DNA from: Desulfobacterales bacterium
GTDB lineage: Bacteria; Desulfobacterota; Desulfobacteria; Desulfobacterales; C00003106
NCBI GenBank assembly: GCA_030594505.1
Contig: JAUVFC010000021.1
Coordinates: 1 to 12,918 of the forward strand
Reading direction: 5' to 3'
Length of the DNA: 12,918 nucleotides
Numbering within the stretch: the first letter of the stretch is position 1; each line of letters begins with the position of its first letter. A program made the translations under genes and the position numbers. Shown piece after piece: positions 6,145-12,918 of the stretch. The notes beneath the pieces are model-generated. The model did not search any database. It worked only from the letters and a program-made list of their open reading frames with translations, and was not told the DNA's origin.

Positions 6145-6729
6145 ATGGGAAGGGTTCTTAAGGGGCAGGGGCATATATTAATTGCCCTTTTGGGGGGCAT
6201 ATTGGCCGTAACCTTTTTAATGTTTCCGGTTCCGGCTGAGGCAACGACTGAGGAAGAAAAGCTTAAAAGGGCTGAAGCGTTATTCATCAAGGCCTCTGAA
6301 ATGGCGTCAAAGGCCCAAGAGACGTCTGGTATAGAGCTTACCCAAAAGGCCCTGGAGCTGACAAGGGAGACCTCGGTGCTGCTTGCGGAGATAGCCTTTA
6401 CGGCCCAAGAGACGGGGGATACAGACTTGGCTCAGGAAGCCATGACTGTAGTCAATAATCTGGTGGATGTGGTCAAACAGATTATGAAGGCTGCTCAATA
6501 TATTGTTCAGACCAGTATTGATTCACATATCGTTGATGCCGCGAGAGAGGTTTTAGGTAGGGCTGAAGAGGTTCAAAATCTAAACAGGGCTACTATAAAC
6601 ACAGCCCTTGCCACTGGTGTCGCACCTGACCCGGCTGAATCATATAAATTTCTTGAAGAACCTCGCTTCAAGATTCCACTACAGGAAGAGCCGCACATCC
6701 ATGACACGGAACCTGCCAGCCCGATATAA
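6145..6729 (+). CDS. Exported helical protein of unknown function, 194 aa
   Basis: The protein begins with a Sec signal peptide: basic residues, then a hydrophobic core at about residues 10-28, and a likely cleavage site after AEA (residue 33). There is no lipobox Cys. The mature part (about 160 residues) is almost entirely helical up to residue 158 and has an imperfect internal repeat: SKAQETSGIELTQKALEL (about 55-72) compared with FTAQETGDTDLAQEAMTV (about 85-102). A Pro-rich acidic tail ends in HIHDTEPASPI. There are no cysteines. AAGGAG precedes ATG 6145 at good spacing, and a TTGACA promoter lies upstream. It converges on the giant beta-helix lipoprotein gene with 28 bp between the two stops. 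The family is not recognised. A small periplasmic helical-bundle protein is the safest description. Confidence 0.78.
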   Translation: MGRVLKGQGHILIALLGGILAVTFLMFPVPAEATTEEEKLKRAEALFIKASEMASKAQETSGIELTQKALELTRETSVLLAEIAFTAQETGDTDLAQEAMTVVNNLVDVVKQIMKAAQYIVQTSIDSHIVDAAREVLGRAEEVQNLNRATINTALATGVAPDPAESYKFLEEPRFKIPLQEEPHIHDTEPASPI

Positions 6730-6734
6730 GAGTA

Positions 6735-6744
6735 CAAAGGTCTC
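6735..6744 (-). repeat. Isolated 10-bp copy of the MITE terminal motif
   Basis: CAAAGGTCTC here is identical to the outer 10 bp of the right end of the element at 3271-3420. It lies in the 28-bp gap between two convergent genes, without a partner end nearby. It may be a relic or chance; 10 bp is not long enough to decide. Confidence 0.3.
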
Positions 6745-6757
6745 GACATATGGCAGC

Positions 6758-9700
6758 TCATAGCTTGTTCCCCACGCGGATTAGAGAGTTTTCCGACTCT
6801 ATACCCCAAGGGCCGCGTTTGTTGTTTTTCAGGCGACAACTCTCCACCGTTCCCCGTCCTGTCTTGTACACTCGTACCGCGTTATATCCGTTTGAGTCAA
6901 TCCTACACCTACGGATGATCGGATCACCGGACTCTCGTATTTCGACTCCCGAGTCAGCATTGTTAAATATTTTGCAGTCTTCTACCGTTCCCCCTCCGTG
7001 CTTATGAACATAAACGCCGCTTTTTCCCCCCTCATGAATCCTGCACTTGCGGATAATCGGATCAGCCCCTTCTTCTATTTCTATTCCCGCGTGAGCATTG
7101 TTAAAGATGTCGCAGAGTTCCACAATTGCTCCGCCATTATCATGAACATAGACTCCATTTTTCTCCCCGTGATGAATCCTGCACTTATGAATAACGAGAC
7201 GGCCGCCCGTTGATATTTCTATCCCGGCAAGGGCATTCTTGAAAATGTCACACTCTTCCGCAGTTCCCCCGCCATTATCATAGACAAGGATGCCGCCTTC
7301 TTTCCCATTATGGATACTGGACTTGCGGATAACCGGATTACCGCCTTCTCTTATTATTATCCCTGCGTAAGCATTTTCGGAAATATCGCAATCCTCCACC
7401 GTTCCTTTGCCGTTATCATAGATATAAACGCCGCTCTGTTTCCCGTCATGAATCGTGCACTTGCGGATAACCGGATTACCGCCTTCGCTTATTGTTACCC
7501 CTGAAAGGGCGTTTTTGAAGATATCGCAATCCTCCACCGTTCCTTTGCCGTTATCATGAACGTAAACCCCGCTCTGTTTTGAATCATGAATTTTACACTT
7601 ACGGATAATCGGATCGGCTCCTTCTTCTATTTCCACTCCCGCCAGAGCATTCCTGAAGATATTGCAATCTTCCACCATTCCCCTGCCGTGCTTGTGAAAA
7701 TAAATCCCGCTTTTTTCCCCGTCGTAAATCTTGCACTTACGGATAATAAGATAACCACCCTCTGTTATTTCTACCCCTGCGTAGCCATTTTCAAGGATAT
7801 CGCAGTCTTCTACCATTGCTTCGCCGTTGTCATAGATATAAACGCCGCTCTGTTTCCCGTCATGAATCGTACACTTTCGGATTACCGGCCAGGCCTCATT
7901 CCTGCGAACAGCTCCATGAACAGCTATACAGGCCAGAGAATCAGAAGTCACGTTACAATTCTCCAGCAGTAATCCCCCCCCAGGGATATTCACTCCAAAG
8001 TACTCCTTGCCCTTTATTCCCGCCCTGCAACGCAACGTAAGTCCACGAACCAATGCGTAGTCGGTCTTCATCAGTACGCAATCAGACTCCGAGCTCTCAA
8101 CAATGATCTTGTCTCTGGGACCGTCTCCGACGATTCCGACCTCCTTGTCGATAATGAGACCTTCCTTGTACCAGCCAGGTCGGACCATGATAAGCGTTCC
8201 GGGCCGGGCACTTCTTATGGCCTCGCTGATGGTCCTATAACGACCATCACCCTCCTGGGAAACGATCAGTGTCGGACCATTGAGGATCTTTTGTTTCTTT
8301 TTTTCAACCTCCAATAGATTATATTTAATGCCTTGCGCACTCGGTCCACCCGACTTTCTGCACATGTCCACTAATATTTCGGTCCCCACGGCATTTAACT
8401 CGGCCCTGTCTTTATGCTTCCCCTCACAATCAGATGCGGCAAGTTTCCAAACTCTTATAGATGCTTCAAATGTAGAGGCGGCCTTGTAGTATTTCCTCTC
8501 ATCCATATAGGAATTCGCCGTATTGGAGAGCGACTCCGCACAATTCCAGTCAGAAAAGCATCCTGAATAGGCTCTTGTCAGATGACAGCTTTCCAGAGTG
8601 CCCTGTCCGTTCTTGTATACTCGCACAGCTTTATCCCGGTTCCGTCTAATTGTACACTTATGGATAACCGGATTGCCGCCCTTCCCTATTGCCACCCCCG
8701 CATAGGCGTTGCCGGAGATACTACAGCCCTCAATCGTTCCCTCGCCGTTATCATAGACATAAACGCCGCTCTGTTTCCCGTCATGAATCGCGCAGTTGCG
8801 GATAACCGGATTACTGCCTTCTCTTATTATTACCCCTGCGTAAGCATTTCCGGAAATATCGCAATCCTCCACCGTTCCTTTGCTGTTGTCATAGACATAG
8901 ACGCCGCTCTGTTTCCCGTCATGAATCGCACACTTTCGAATAACCGGGTCACCCCCACCGCTTATTATTATTTCCGAGTAAGCATTTCCGAAGATATCGC
9001 AATCTTCAATCGTTCCGCGGCCGTTATTATAGACATAGACGCCGCTCTGTTTCCCGTCATGAATCGCACACTTTCGAATAACCGGGTCACCCCCGCCGCT
9101 TATTGCTACCCCTGCGTAAGCATTTCCGAAGATATCGCAATCTTCAATCGTTCCGCGGCCGTTATTATGTATGTAAACGCCACCTTGTTTACCATAATGG
9201 AACCTGCATCCGCGGATGACAGGATGGGCTTCCTCTTCTATTTCCAACCCGGCAAGGGCGTTTCTGAAGACATCACAATCCTCGATTATGCCCCTGCCGC
9301 GCTCATAAACAAAAATTCCGCTCCGTTTCCCGTCATGAATCCTGCATCTTCGGATGACCGGATAACTGTCCCCCCTGATTGCTATCCCTGCGTCACCATT
9401 TCCGAAGATATCGCAGTCCTCCACCGTTCCCCCGCCGTTATCATAAATGTAAACACCGTGTTGTTTTCCACCATAAATCGTGCATCCGCGAATAACAGGA
9501 TCGGCTGAATCCCCATGAATGCCTATACATGCGAGAGAATCAGAAGTCACGCCGCAATCTTCCAGCACCAAGAGCCCAGTGGGGATATGCACCCCAAAGC
9601 ACTTTGACCCTTTTGTTTTCGTTCGGCAGCGTAATGTAAGCCCACGAACCAATGCGCGGTCGGCCTTCATGAGTATACAATCAGACTCCAGGCTCTCAAC

Positions 9701-10264
9701 AATGATCTTGTCTCTAGGACCGTCTCCGACGATTTCGATCCGTTTGTCGATGATGATGCTTTCCCTGTATAAGCCGGGTCGTACCAGGATGAGCGTTCCG
9801 GGGTGGGCATTTTTTATAGCGTGGCTGAGGGTTCTATAGGTTCTATGACGACTATCATCCTCATGGGAAACAATTAGAATCGGACCATCTAAGATCTGTT
9901 GTCCCTTTCCTTCGCCTCCCCTTGTATCACGCTCCAACCTGTCGATTCCGAGTAATACTTTCTGTGTTTTCGCCGCTTCCGAGGCGAGCTGAGCATTGTG
10001 ACGGGCGTTACCTGCATTCTTCCCCCGACAAATAGACGCGGCATATTCCCACATTCTTGCTGATTCTTTGTAAGTGGAAGCAGCCTTATAATGCTTACCT
10101 TCATCTGCATACGATTGTGCTCTATTGTACAGCAACTCCGCGTATCCCCGGTCAGAACGGCATTCTGAAAAGTGGTAAGGTATGCCCTTCTGGTGGGTGA
10201 CGCCGCCACATCCAGCCAACAGTAAAATAAGACCTGTTATGGTACAATTCCCAATCAATCGCAT
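6758..10264 (-). CDS. Giant lipoprotein with two beta-helix domains and a 23-residue cysteine ladder
   Basis: This 1168-residue protein has a type II signal peptide with lipobox LLAGC (Cys19); Gly at +2 favours the outer membrane in Gram-negative bacteria. Two homologous modules follow, about residues 31-565 and 566-1150. Each has a TPR-like helical segment (AELLYNRAQSYADEGKHYKA and AESLSNTANSYMDERKYYKA), a pectinesterase/DUF1565-like start of a right-handed beta-helix, then 46-residue repeats of the PVIRKCTIHDGKQSGVYVYD type: six full plus one partial from residue 256, and seven full plus one partial from residue 793. Phase is never lost. Cys recurs every 23 residues at 261-560 (14 of 14) and 798-1143 (15 of 16; Ser at 982). 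The repeats recall NosD/CASH proteins and eukaryotic FBXO11. GGGAGG ends 6 nt before ATG 10264. No catalytic site is evident; a role in surface binding or scaffolding is inference. Confidence 0.9.
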   Translation of the reverse strand: MRLIGNCTITGLILLLAGCGGVTHQKGIPYHFSECRSDRGYAELLYNRAQSYADEGKHYKAASTYKESARMWEYAASICRGKNAGNARHNAQLASEAAKTQKVLLGIDRLERDTRGGEGKGQQILDGPILIVSHEDDSRHRTYRTLSHAIKNAHPGTLILVRPGLYRESIIIDKRIEIVGDGPRDKIIVESLESDCILMKADRALVRGLTLRCRTKTKGSKCFGVHIPTGLLVLEDCGVTSDSLACIGIHGDSADPVIRGCTIYGGKQHGVYIYDNGGGTVEDCDIFGNGDAGIAIRGDSYPVIRRCRIHDGKRSGIFVYERGRGIIEDCDVFRNALAGLEIEEEAHPVIRGCRFHYGKQGGVYIHNNGRGTIEDCDIFGNAYAGVAISGGGDPVIRKCAIHDGKQSGVYVYNNGRGTIEDCDIFGNAYSEIIISGGGDPVIRKCAIHDGKQSGVYVYDNSKGTVEDCDISGNAYAGVIIREGSNPVIRNCAIHDGKQSGVYVYDNGEGTIEGCSISGNAYAGVAIGKGGNPVIHKCTIRRNRDKAVRVYKNGQGTLESCHLTRAYSGCFSDWNCAESLSNTANSYMDERKYYKAASTFEASIRVWKLAASDCEGKHKDRAELNAVGTEILVDMCRKSGGPSAQGIKYNLLEVEKKKQKILNGPTLIVSQEGDGRYRTISEAIRSARPGTLIMVRPGWYKEGLIIDKEVGIVGDGPRDKIIVESSESDCVLMKTDYALVRGLTLRCRAGIKGKEYFGVNIPGGGLLLENCNVTSDSLACIAVHGAVRRNEAWPVIRKCTIHDGKQSGVYIYDNGEAMVEDCDILENGYAGVEITEGGYLIIRKCKIYDGEKSGIYFHKHGRGMVEDCNIFRNALAGVEIEEGADPIIRKCKIHDSKQSGVYVHDNGKGTVEDCDIFKNALSGVTISEGGNPVIRKCTIHDGKQSGVYIYDNGKGTVEDCDISENAYAGIIIREGGNPVIRKSSIHNGKEGGILVYDNGGGTAEECDIFKNALAGIEISTGGRLVIHKCRIHHGEKNGVYVHDNGGAIVELCDIFNNAHAGIEIEEGADPIIRKCRIHEGGKSGVYVHKHGGGTVEDCKIFNNADSGVEIRESGDPIIRRCRIDSNGYNAVRVYKTGRGTVESCRLKNNKRGPWGIESENSLIRVGNKL
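6821..7888 (-). repeat. C-terminal beta-helix repeat array, 138-bp units (7 full + 1 partial)
   Basis: Eight in-frame units encode residues 793-1148. They begin at residues 793, 839, 885, 931, 977, 1023, 1069 and 1115, again exactly 46 apart. The rung cysteines are kept in 15 of 16 turns; residue 982 is Ser. Units here are more diverged from one another in DNA than those of the N-terminal array, and the array has one unit more. Confidence 0.92.
8576..9499 (-). repeat. N-terminal beta-helix repeat array, 138-bp units (6 full + 1 partial)
   Basis: Seven in-frame units of 138 bp encode residues 256-563 of the giant lipoprotein. Units begin at residues 256, 302, 348, 394, 440, 486 and 532, exactly 46 apart. 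Each unit encodes two 23-residue beta-helix turns, each with one Cys (IRKC and VEDC positions). DNA identity between units varies. The adjacent copies at 8891-9028 and 9029-9166 differ at only about 8 of 138 positions. Confidence 0.93.
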
Positions 10265-10345
10265 GAGCTTCCTCCCAGGATTCGTTGGTAACGTGGAACA
10301 GTTGATGCGAGAAAGATTTTGATTAAACCATGATCTCTTTCTATT

Positions 10346-11062
10346 TTAGTTTATCATAACTCGTTGCATTGCATGAAAGATATTCCCTTTAATCTTTTTG
10401 TTGCCCCGGTATAGCCTATCCAGCATATCTCTAATTTCTTTTCGTTTCGAGTTTTGTGCGGAAGGGCACGGATTAACCAGATCCGGGAAATTTTTATCCT
10501 GTGCAAACCGTGATATGAGCTTTTTATCCGCAAAGGCAAGCGGACGGATTATCGTAAGCTTACCGTTGAAAAATATTTGTGAGGGGGACATCGTGCTTAT
10601 TTTACCGCTATAACACATATTAAGAAACAGGGTTTCAATGATGTCGTCCTTATTATGGCCCAAAGCTAATTTGTTACACTTCCACTCATAGGCAAGCTCA
10701 AACAACCGTTTTCTTCGCAGATGTGCACAGAGGAAACAGGGATTTTCGCGATTCTCCGCGCTATGTCCGCGTATGCCATAATCAGTGTGCACTACATGAA
10801 AATCGTATCCCTTTTCACGGCAGTAGGCTGATATGATATCACTGTTTCTGCCGGGAAACCCGAGGTCTATGTAGAAGGCCGCTAATGTGTAATCGATGGG
10901 GACCCAGCGCCGTCGCTCTTCCAGCACAGCGAGAAGGGTAAGGCTATCCTTTCCTCCGGACAGACCCACGGCGATACGATCCCCGTCAGAGATCATAGTG
11001 TAACGGCGTATGGCTTGGCCTACAGCACGATACAGAGTTTTGTCGGTATAACTGCCAGACAT
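10346..11062 (-). CDS. ttcA: TtcA-like tRNA 2-thiocytidine synthetase (PP-loop ATPase)
   Basis: TtcA-type enzymes use ATP and an iron-sulfur cluster to thiolate cytidine 32 of certain tRNAs. The 238-residue protein has the PP-loop SGGKDS at 35-40, a CFLC pair (Cys109 and Cys112) followed by AHLRRKRLFELA, the LALGHNKDDIIETLFLNM block at 132-149, IIRPLAFADK, and NPCPSAQNSKRKEI with Cys199. These three cysteines match the expected ligands of the catalytic cluster (E. coli Cys122, Cys125 and Cys222, from memory). It is shorter than E. coli TtcA (about 311 residues), as in the compact TtcA/TtuA-like branch, so the exact tRNA target is uncertain. No strong ribosome-binding site is visible before ATG 11062. 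The gene follows rpoZ by 81 bp on the same strand, and the beta-helix gene starts 81 bp after it. Confidence 0.85.
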   Translation of the reverse strand: MSGSYTDKTLYRAVGQAIRRYTMISDGDRIAVGLSGGKDSLTLLAVLEERRRWVPIDYTLAAFYIDLGFPGRNSDIISAYCREKGYDFHVVHTDYGIRGHSAENRENPCFLCAHLRRKRLFELAYEWKCNKLALGHNKDDIIETLFLNMCYSGKISTMSPSQIFFNGKLTIIRPLAFADKKLISRFAQDKNFPDLVNPCPSAQNSKRKEIRDMLDRLYRGNKKIKGNIFHAMQRVMIN

Positions 11063-11143
11063 GTTTCCGGATAGAAGAAGTTGGAAAAAATCTCAGCTCG
11101 CCTGATTGCTTGCAAATATCCGGGGCATCGGCGGGGTGAGATA

Positions 11144-11377
11144 TCAGGAAGGGGATTTTTCCGGTACATCCTCAGACGATTCAAGGTTTTCTTTGTTGAT
11201 AACAACTTTTTTTGCTGCAATCTCTCGCAGTGCCACTACAACAATTTCATTTTTGGGAGCGTTAACCAGGGGCCGTGCCCCGTCTCTTAGCTGGCGGACC
11301 CTTTTGGCCGCCATATGGACCAATAAAAATCTGTTCTGAGTTTGATCCAAACAATCTTCTATTGTAATACGTGCCAC
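11144..11377 (-). CDS. rpoZ: RNA polymerase omega subunit
   Basis: The omega subunit binds the C-terminal part of beta-prime and helps RNA polymerase assemble. The 77-residue protein begins MARITIEDCLDQTQNRFLLV and continues HMAAKRVRQLRDGARPLV, the conserved omega core. It then has an EIVVVALREIAAKKVV helix and an acidic tail. It starts with GTG at 11377, supported by GAGGAG 6 nt upstream on the - strand. Length is normal for delta-proteobacterial omega. A consensus -35 lies about 70 bp upstream and a hairpin separates it from greA, so it is probably transcribed at least partly from its own promoter. Confidence 0.95.
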   Translation of the reverse strand: MARITIEDCLDQTQNRFLLVHMAAKRVRQLRDGARPLVNAPKNEIVVVALREIAAKKVVINKENLESSEDVPEKSPS

Positions 11378-11419
11378 TCTTTTCTCCTCGTTGCAAATAG
11401 TATAAACTAAAACTCATTA

Positions 11420-11448
11420 TTAATCGCACAATGTTTTTAATTTGTCAA
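11420..11448 (-). promoter_or_regulatory. Candidate promoter for rpoZ
   Basis: On the - strand a perfect TTGACA (11448-11443) is followed after 17 nt by GATTAA (11425-11420), or after 18 nt by ATTAAT. The -35 is consensus and the -10 is weak. It lies about 43 bp ahead of the rpoZ GTG, downstream of the greA-proximal hairpin. Confidence 0.45.
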
Positions 11449-11475
11449 TTACTAAAAATCCGCACGCAACGACGC

Positions 11476-11510
11476 AAAAACGCTAAGGTTTTCGTTTTTT
11501 GTCCTTTGCG
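11476..11510 (-). terminator. Weak candidate terminator downstream of greA
   Basis: Read on the - strand, CGCAAAGG (11510-11503) pairs with CCTTAGCG (11488-11481) with one mismatch, over a 14-nt A-rich loop, and is followed directly by five T. A wider pairing of GACGCA (11471-11476) with TGCGTC (11513-11518) surrounds it. The stem is short and imperfect, so partial termination between greA and rpoZ is the most I would claim. Confidence 0.4.
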
Positions 11511-11541
11511 CCTGCGTCTTCAATTTCTTGTTCCCGTATCC

Positions 11542-12018
11542 TCAACCGGGACTCGATATTTTAATTAATTCATAACAGCGTTTTCCCCCCGGCACCTGTA
11601 TTGTAACCTCATCACCGGCCTCTTTACCAATCATCGCCTTCCCAAGAGGGGACGAAATAGATATCCGTCCGTTTTTGACGTCGGATTCCTCCGAGCCTAC
11701 TAATTGATATCTCACCCTTTTTTCCGTATCCACATTTTCCAAAAGGACTACACAACCAAAAACCACTCGACTCGTATCCACGTTTTTCGTATCAATAATC
11801 TCAGCATGAGCCAATTTATAATTTAATTCATTAATTCTTCCCTGGATAAAAGCCTGTCGATCCTTGGCAGCTTCAAATTCTGCATTTTCCGACAGATCTC
11901 CGTGTGCCCTGGCCTCTTCAATGGCCTTGATATTTTCAGGGCGTTCCACAGCAGTTAATTGTTCCATTTCCTGTTTCAAAGCTTCATAACCAGCTTTGGT
12001 CATAGGTATTCGCGTCAT
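11542..12018 (-). CDS. greA: Transcription elongation factor GreA
   Basis: GreA enters the RNA polymerase secondary channel and stimulates cleavage of backtracked RNA. I start it at ATG 12018: GGAGAG lies 4 nt upstream, the protein then begins MTRIPMTKAGYEALKQEMEQ as in the family, and its 158 residues equal the length of E. coli GreA. An in-frame ATG at 12063 would overlap mlaE and add 15 unrelated residues. The N-terminal coiled coil carries the acidic tip HGDLSENAEFEAAKDRQ, with the Asp and Glu that hold the catalytic Mg. The C-terminal FKBP-like domain ends in SPLGKAMIGKEAGDEVTIQVP. It begins 20 nt after the mlaE stop, suggesting co-transcription. Confidence 0.96.
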   Translation of the reverse strand: MTRIPMTKAGYEALKQEMEQLTAVERPENIKAIEEARAHGDLSENAEFEAAKDRQAFIQGRINELNYKLAHAEIIDTKNVDTSRVVFGCVVLLENVDTEKRVRYQLVGSEESDVKNGRISISSPLGKAMIGKEAGDEVTIQVPGGKRCYELIKISSPG

Positions 12019-12038
12019 GGTCTCTCCATTACAGCCCA

Positions 12039-12809
12039 TTAAAACATGGCTGCAGTCAAACAATAGTCGCTGATCAGTATACAGACGGAAGCGAGGACTA
12101 CTGCCTCAGTAGTAGCTTTTCCTACGCCTTCTGCTCCTCCTTTGGTATAAAATCCCTTATAACATCCTACGAGAGAGAGAATCAACCCAAAACAGGCCGC
12201 CTTTATCAAACCATTAAAAATATCATCTAATTCTACAATATCAAGCATTTTTTTCATATAGATACCGGAATTGATATCAAGGAGTCCTACACCGACAAAA
12301 TAGCCTCCTACAATTCCGATAAAATCCGAAACTACCGTTAAAATGGGCGCCATTAGAACTCCGGCGATTATACGCGGAACGACGAGATAATGGATCGGAT
12401 TTATGGCCATAGTGTAGAGGGCGTCAATCTGTTCCGTTACCCTCATGGTGCCGAGTTCGGCAGCCATGGCAGAGCCTGCCCGACCCGTTATCATTAATGC
12501 GGTCAGTACCGGTCCCAGCTCTCTTGTCATGGAAAGAGCAACGGTAGCGCCAACCAGACTTTCCGCATTGAAAAGACGAAAGCCGTGATAAGTCTGAAGG
12601 GCTAATACCATTCCCGTAAATGCACCGGTCAGGGCTACCACAAAGAGCGAATTGACCCCCACAAATTCCATCTGTTTAAATATATTTTTCGCTCTAAATG
12701 GAGGACGGACCATCCACGTTACAGCGCTCAAAAAGAATAACATGATTTGGCCCAGGCCCTTGATCCATCTGACGCTCAGGCTGCCTATGAATTCAAATAA
12801 TTTCAACAT
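12039..12809 (-). CDS. mlaE: MlaE/YrbE-family lipid ABC transporter permease
   Basis: MlaE is the inner-membrane permease of the Mla system, an ABC transporter moving phospholipids between inner and outer membranes. The 256-residue protein has an amphipathic N-terminus, then five to six hydrophobic segments. The signature ELGPVLTALMITGRAGSAMAAELGTMRVTEQIDAL lies at about 97-131, followed by YLVVPRIIAGVLMAPILTVVSDF. Length is normal. ATG 12809 gives the expected amphipathic start; its ribosome-binding site is weak. The usual partners mlaF (ATPase) and mlaD (MCE protein) commonly follow the permease, but here greA follows directly, and the 109 bp upstream hold no clear gene. The partners must lie elsewhere or beyond the edge. 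Confidence 0.93.
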   Translation of the reverse strand: MLKLFEFIGSLSVRWIKGLGQIMLFFLSAVTWMVRPPFRAKNIFKQMEFVGVNSLFVVALTGAFTGMVLALQTYHGFRLFNAESLVGATVALSMTRELGPVLTALMITGRAGSAMAAELGTMRVTEQIDALYTMAINPIHYLVVPRIIAGVLMAPILTVVSDFIGIVGGYFVGVGLLDINSGIYMKKMLDIVELDDIFNGLIKAACFGLILSLVGCYKGFYTKGGAEGVGKATTEAVVLASVCILISDYCLTAAMF

Positions 12810-12873
12810 AGTACTTTACCGGGTTGTATAAGGGTTGAATATATATTTAGTGTCCATCCAGAAATGGCAGATT

Positions 12874-12887
12874 TTGTCCCAAGACAA
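12874..12887. repeat. Small hairpin in the mlaE upstream region
   Basis: TTGTC (12874-12878) pairs with GACAA (12883-12887) around CCAA. The surrounding 12810-12918 stretch has no convincing gene or promoter. At the window edge CTAC and CGTAG (12904-12918) form a further imperfect inverted pair. The whole stretch may be a dispersed intergenic repeat, but this cannot be settled from one copy. Confidence 0.35.
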
Positions 12888-12918
12888 GGCCGCACAAAGG
12901 TTTCTACCGGAGGCGTAG

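Noticed and set aside
6821..9499. CRISPR-like appearance of regularly spaced repeats
   Set aside because: The unit is a 138-bp in-frame coding repeat with no short repeat/unique spacer alternation, and no cas genes are nearby.
8582..9508. A 308-codon open frame on the + strand that also shows 46-residue periodicity
   Set aside because: It is the antisense shadow of the beta-helix repeat array. The periodicity comes from the 138-bp units, it has no supported start, and the - strand frame has a lipoprotein signal, ribosome-binding site and recognisable fold.
12019..12063. Longer greA start at 12063
   Set aside because: It would overlap mlaE and add residues foreign to GreA. ATG 12018 has a good ribosome-binding site and gives the standard 158-residue length.
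12810..12918. Open reading frames on the - strand reaching the window edge ahead of mlaE
   Set aside because: Two frames stay open by chance over about 100 bp, neither resembles a known C-terminus, and the stretch contains small inverted repeats more typical of intergenic DNA.

Overview
This window most likely comes from the chromosome of an anaerobic, dissimilatory-sulfur-metabolising bacterium, probably a Desulfobacterota (Deltaproteobacteria-type) lineage. The main evidence is the end of a dsrMKJOP operon at the left edge. That operon encodes the membrane complex that exchanges electrons between the quinone pool, the periplasm and the cytoplasmic sulfite-reduction machinery. No rRNA, tRNA, CRISPR array or transposase gene is visible.

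Layout. (1) Positions 1-2931, + strand: 3' end of dsrK, then dsrJ, dsrO and dsrP with 1-base overlaps or very short gaps, closed by a strong intrinsic terminator. (2) 2932-3634: a small Cys-rich zinc-ribbon-like gene on the - strand, a 150-bp MITE-like element with perfect 16-bp terminal inverted repeats and an apparent 5-bp target duplication, and an AT-rich regulatory region with two similar imperfect palindromes. (3) 3635-5824, + strand: a soluble protein of unknown family, then yraN (UPF0102) and rsmI, which overlap. (4) 5826-6047: a gene-free long nested palindrome. (5) 6145-6729, + strand: a small exported helical protein with its own promoter. (6) 10264-6758, - strand: a giant 1168-residue lipoprotein made of a duplicated module, each half a short helical repeat region followed by a right-handed beta-helix of exact 46-residue repeats. 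(7) 12809-10346, - strand: housekeeping genes mlaE, greA, rpoZ and a ttcA-like tRNA thiolase.

The most striking signal is in the giant lipoprotein. A cysteine occurs every 23 residues with perfect spacing: 14 of 14 rung positions in the N-terminal helix and 15 of 16 in the C-terminal helix. The repeats resemble, from memory, the CASH/beta-helix repeats of eukaryotic FBXO11, where Asn usually occupies this position. The result would be a stacked cysteine ladder in an exported protein of an anaerobe. Its function cannot be read from sequence.

The Dsr genes form one functional unit. yraN and rsmI look translationally linked. greA sits 20 nt behind mlaE and was probably co-transcribed with it, while rpoZ appears to have its own promoter. 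The beta-helix lipoprotein follows ttcA on the same strand after 81 nt and has a strong ribosome-binding site.
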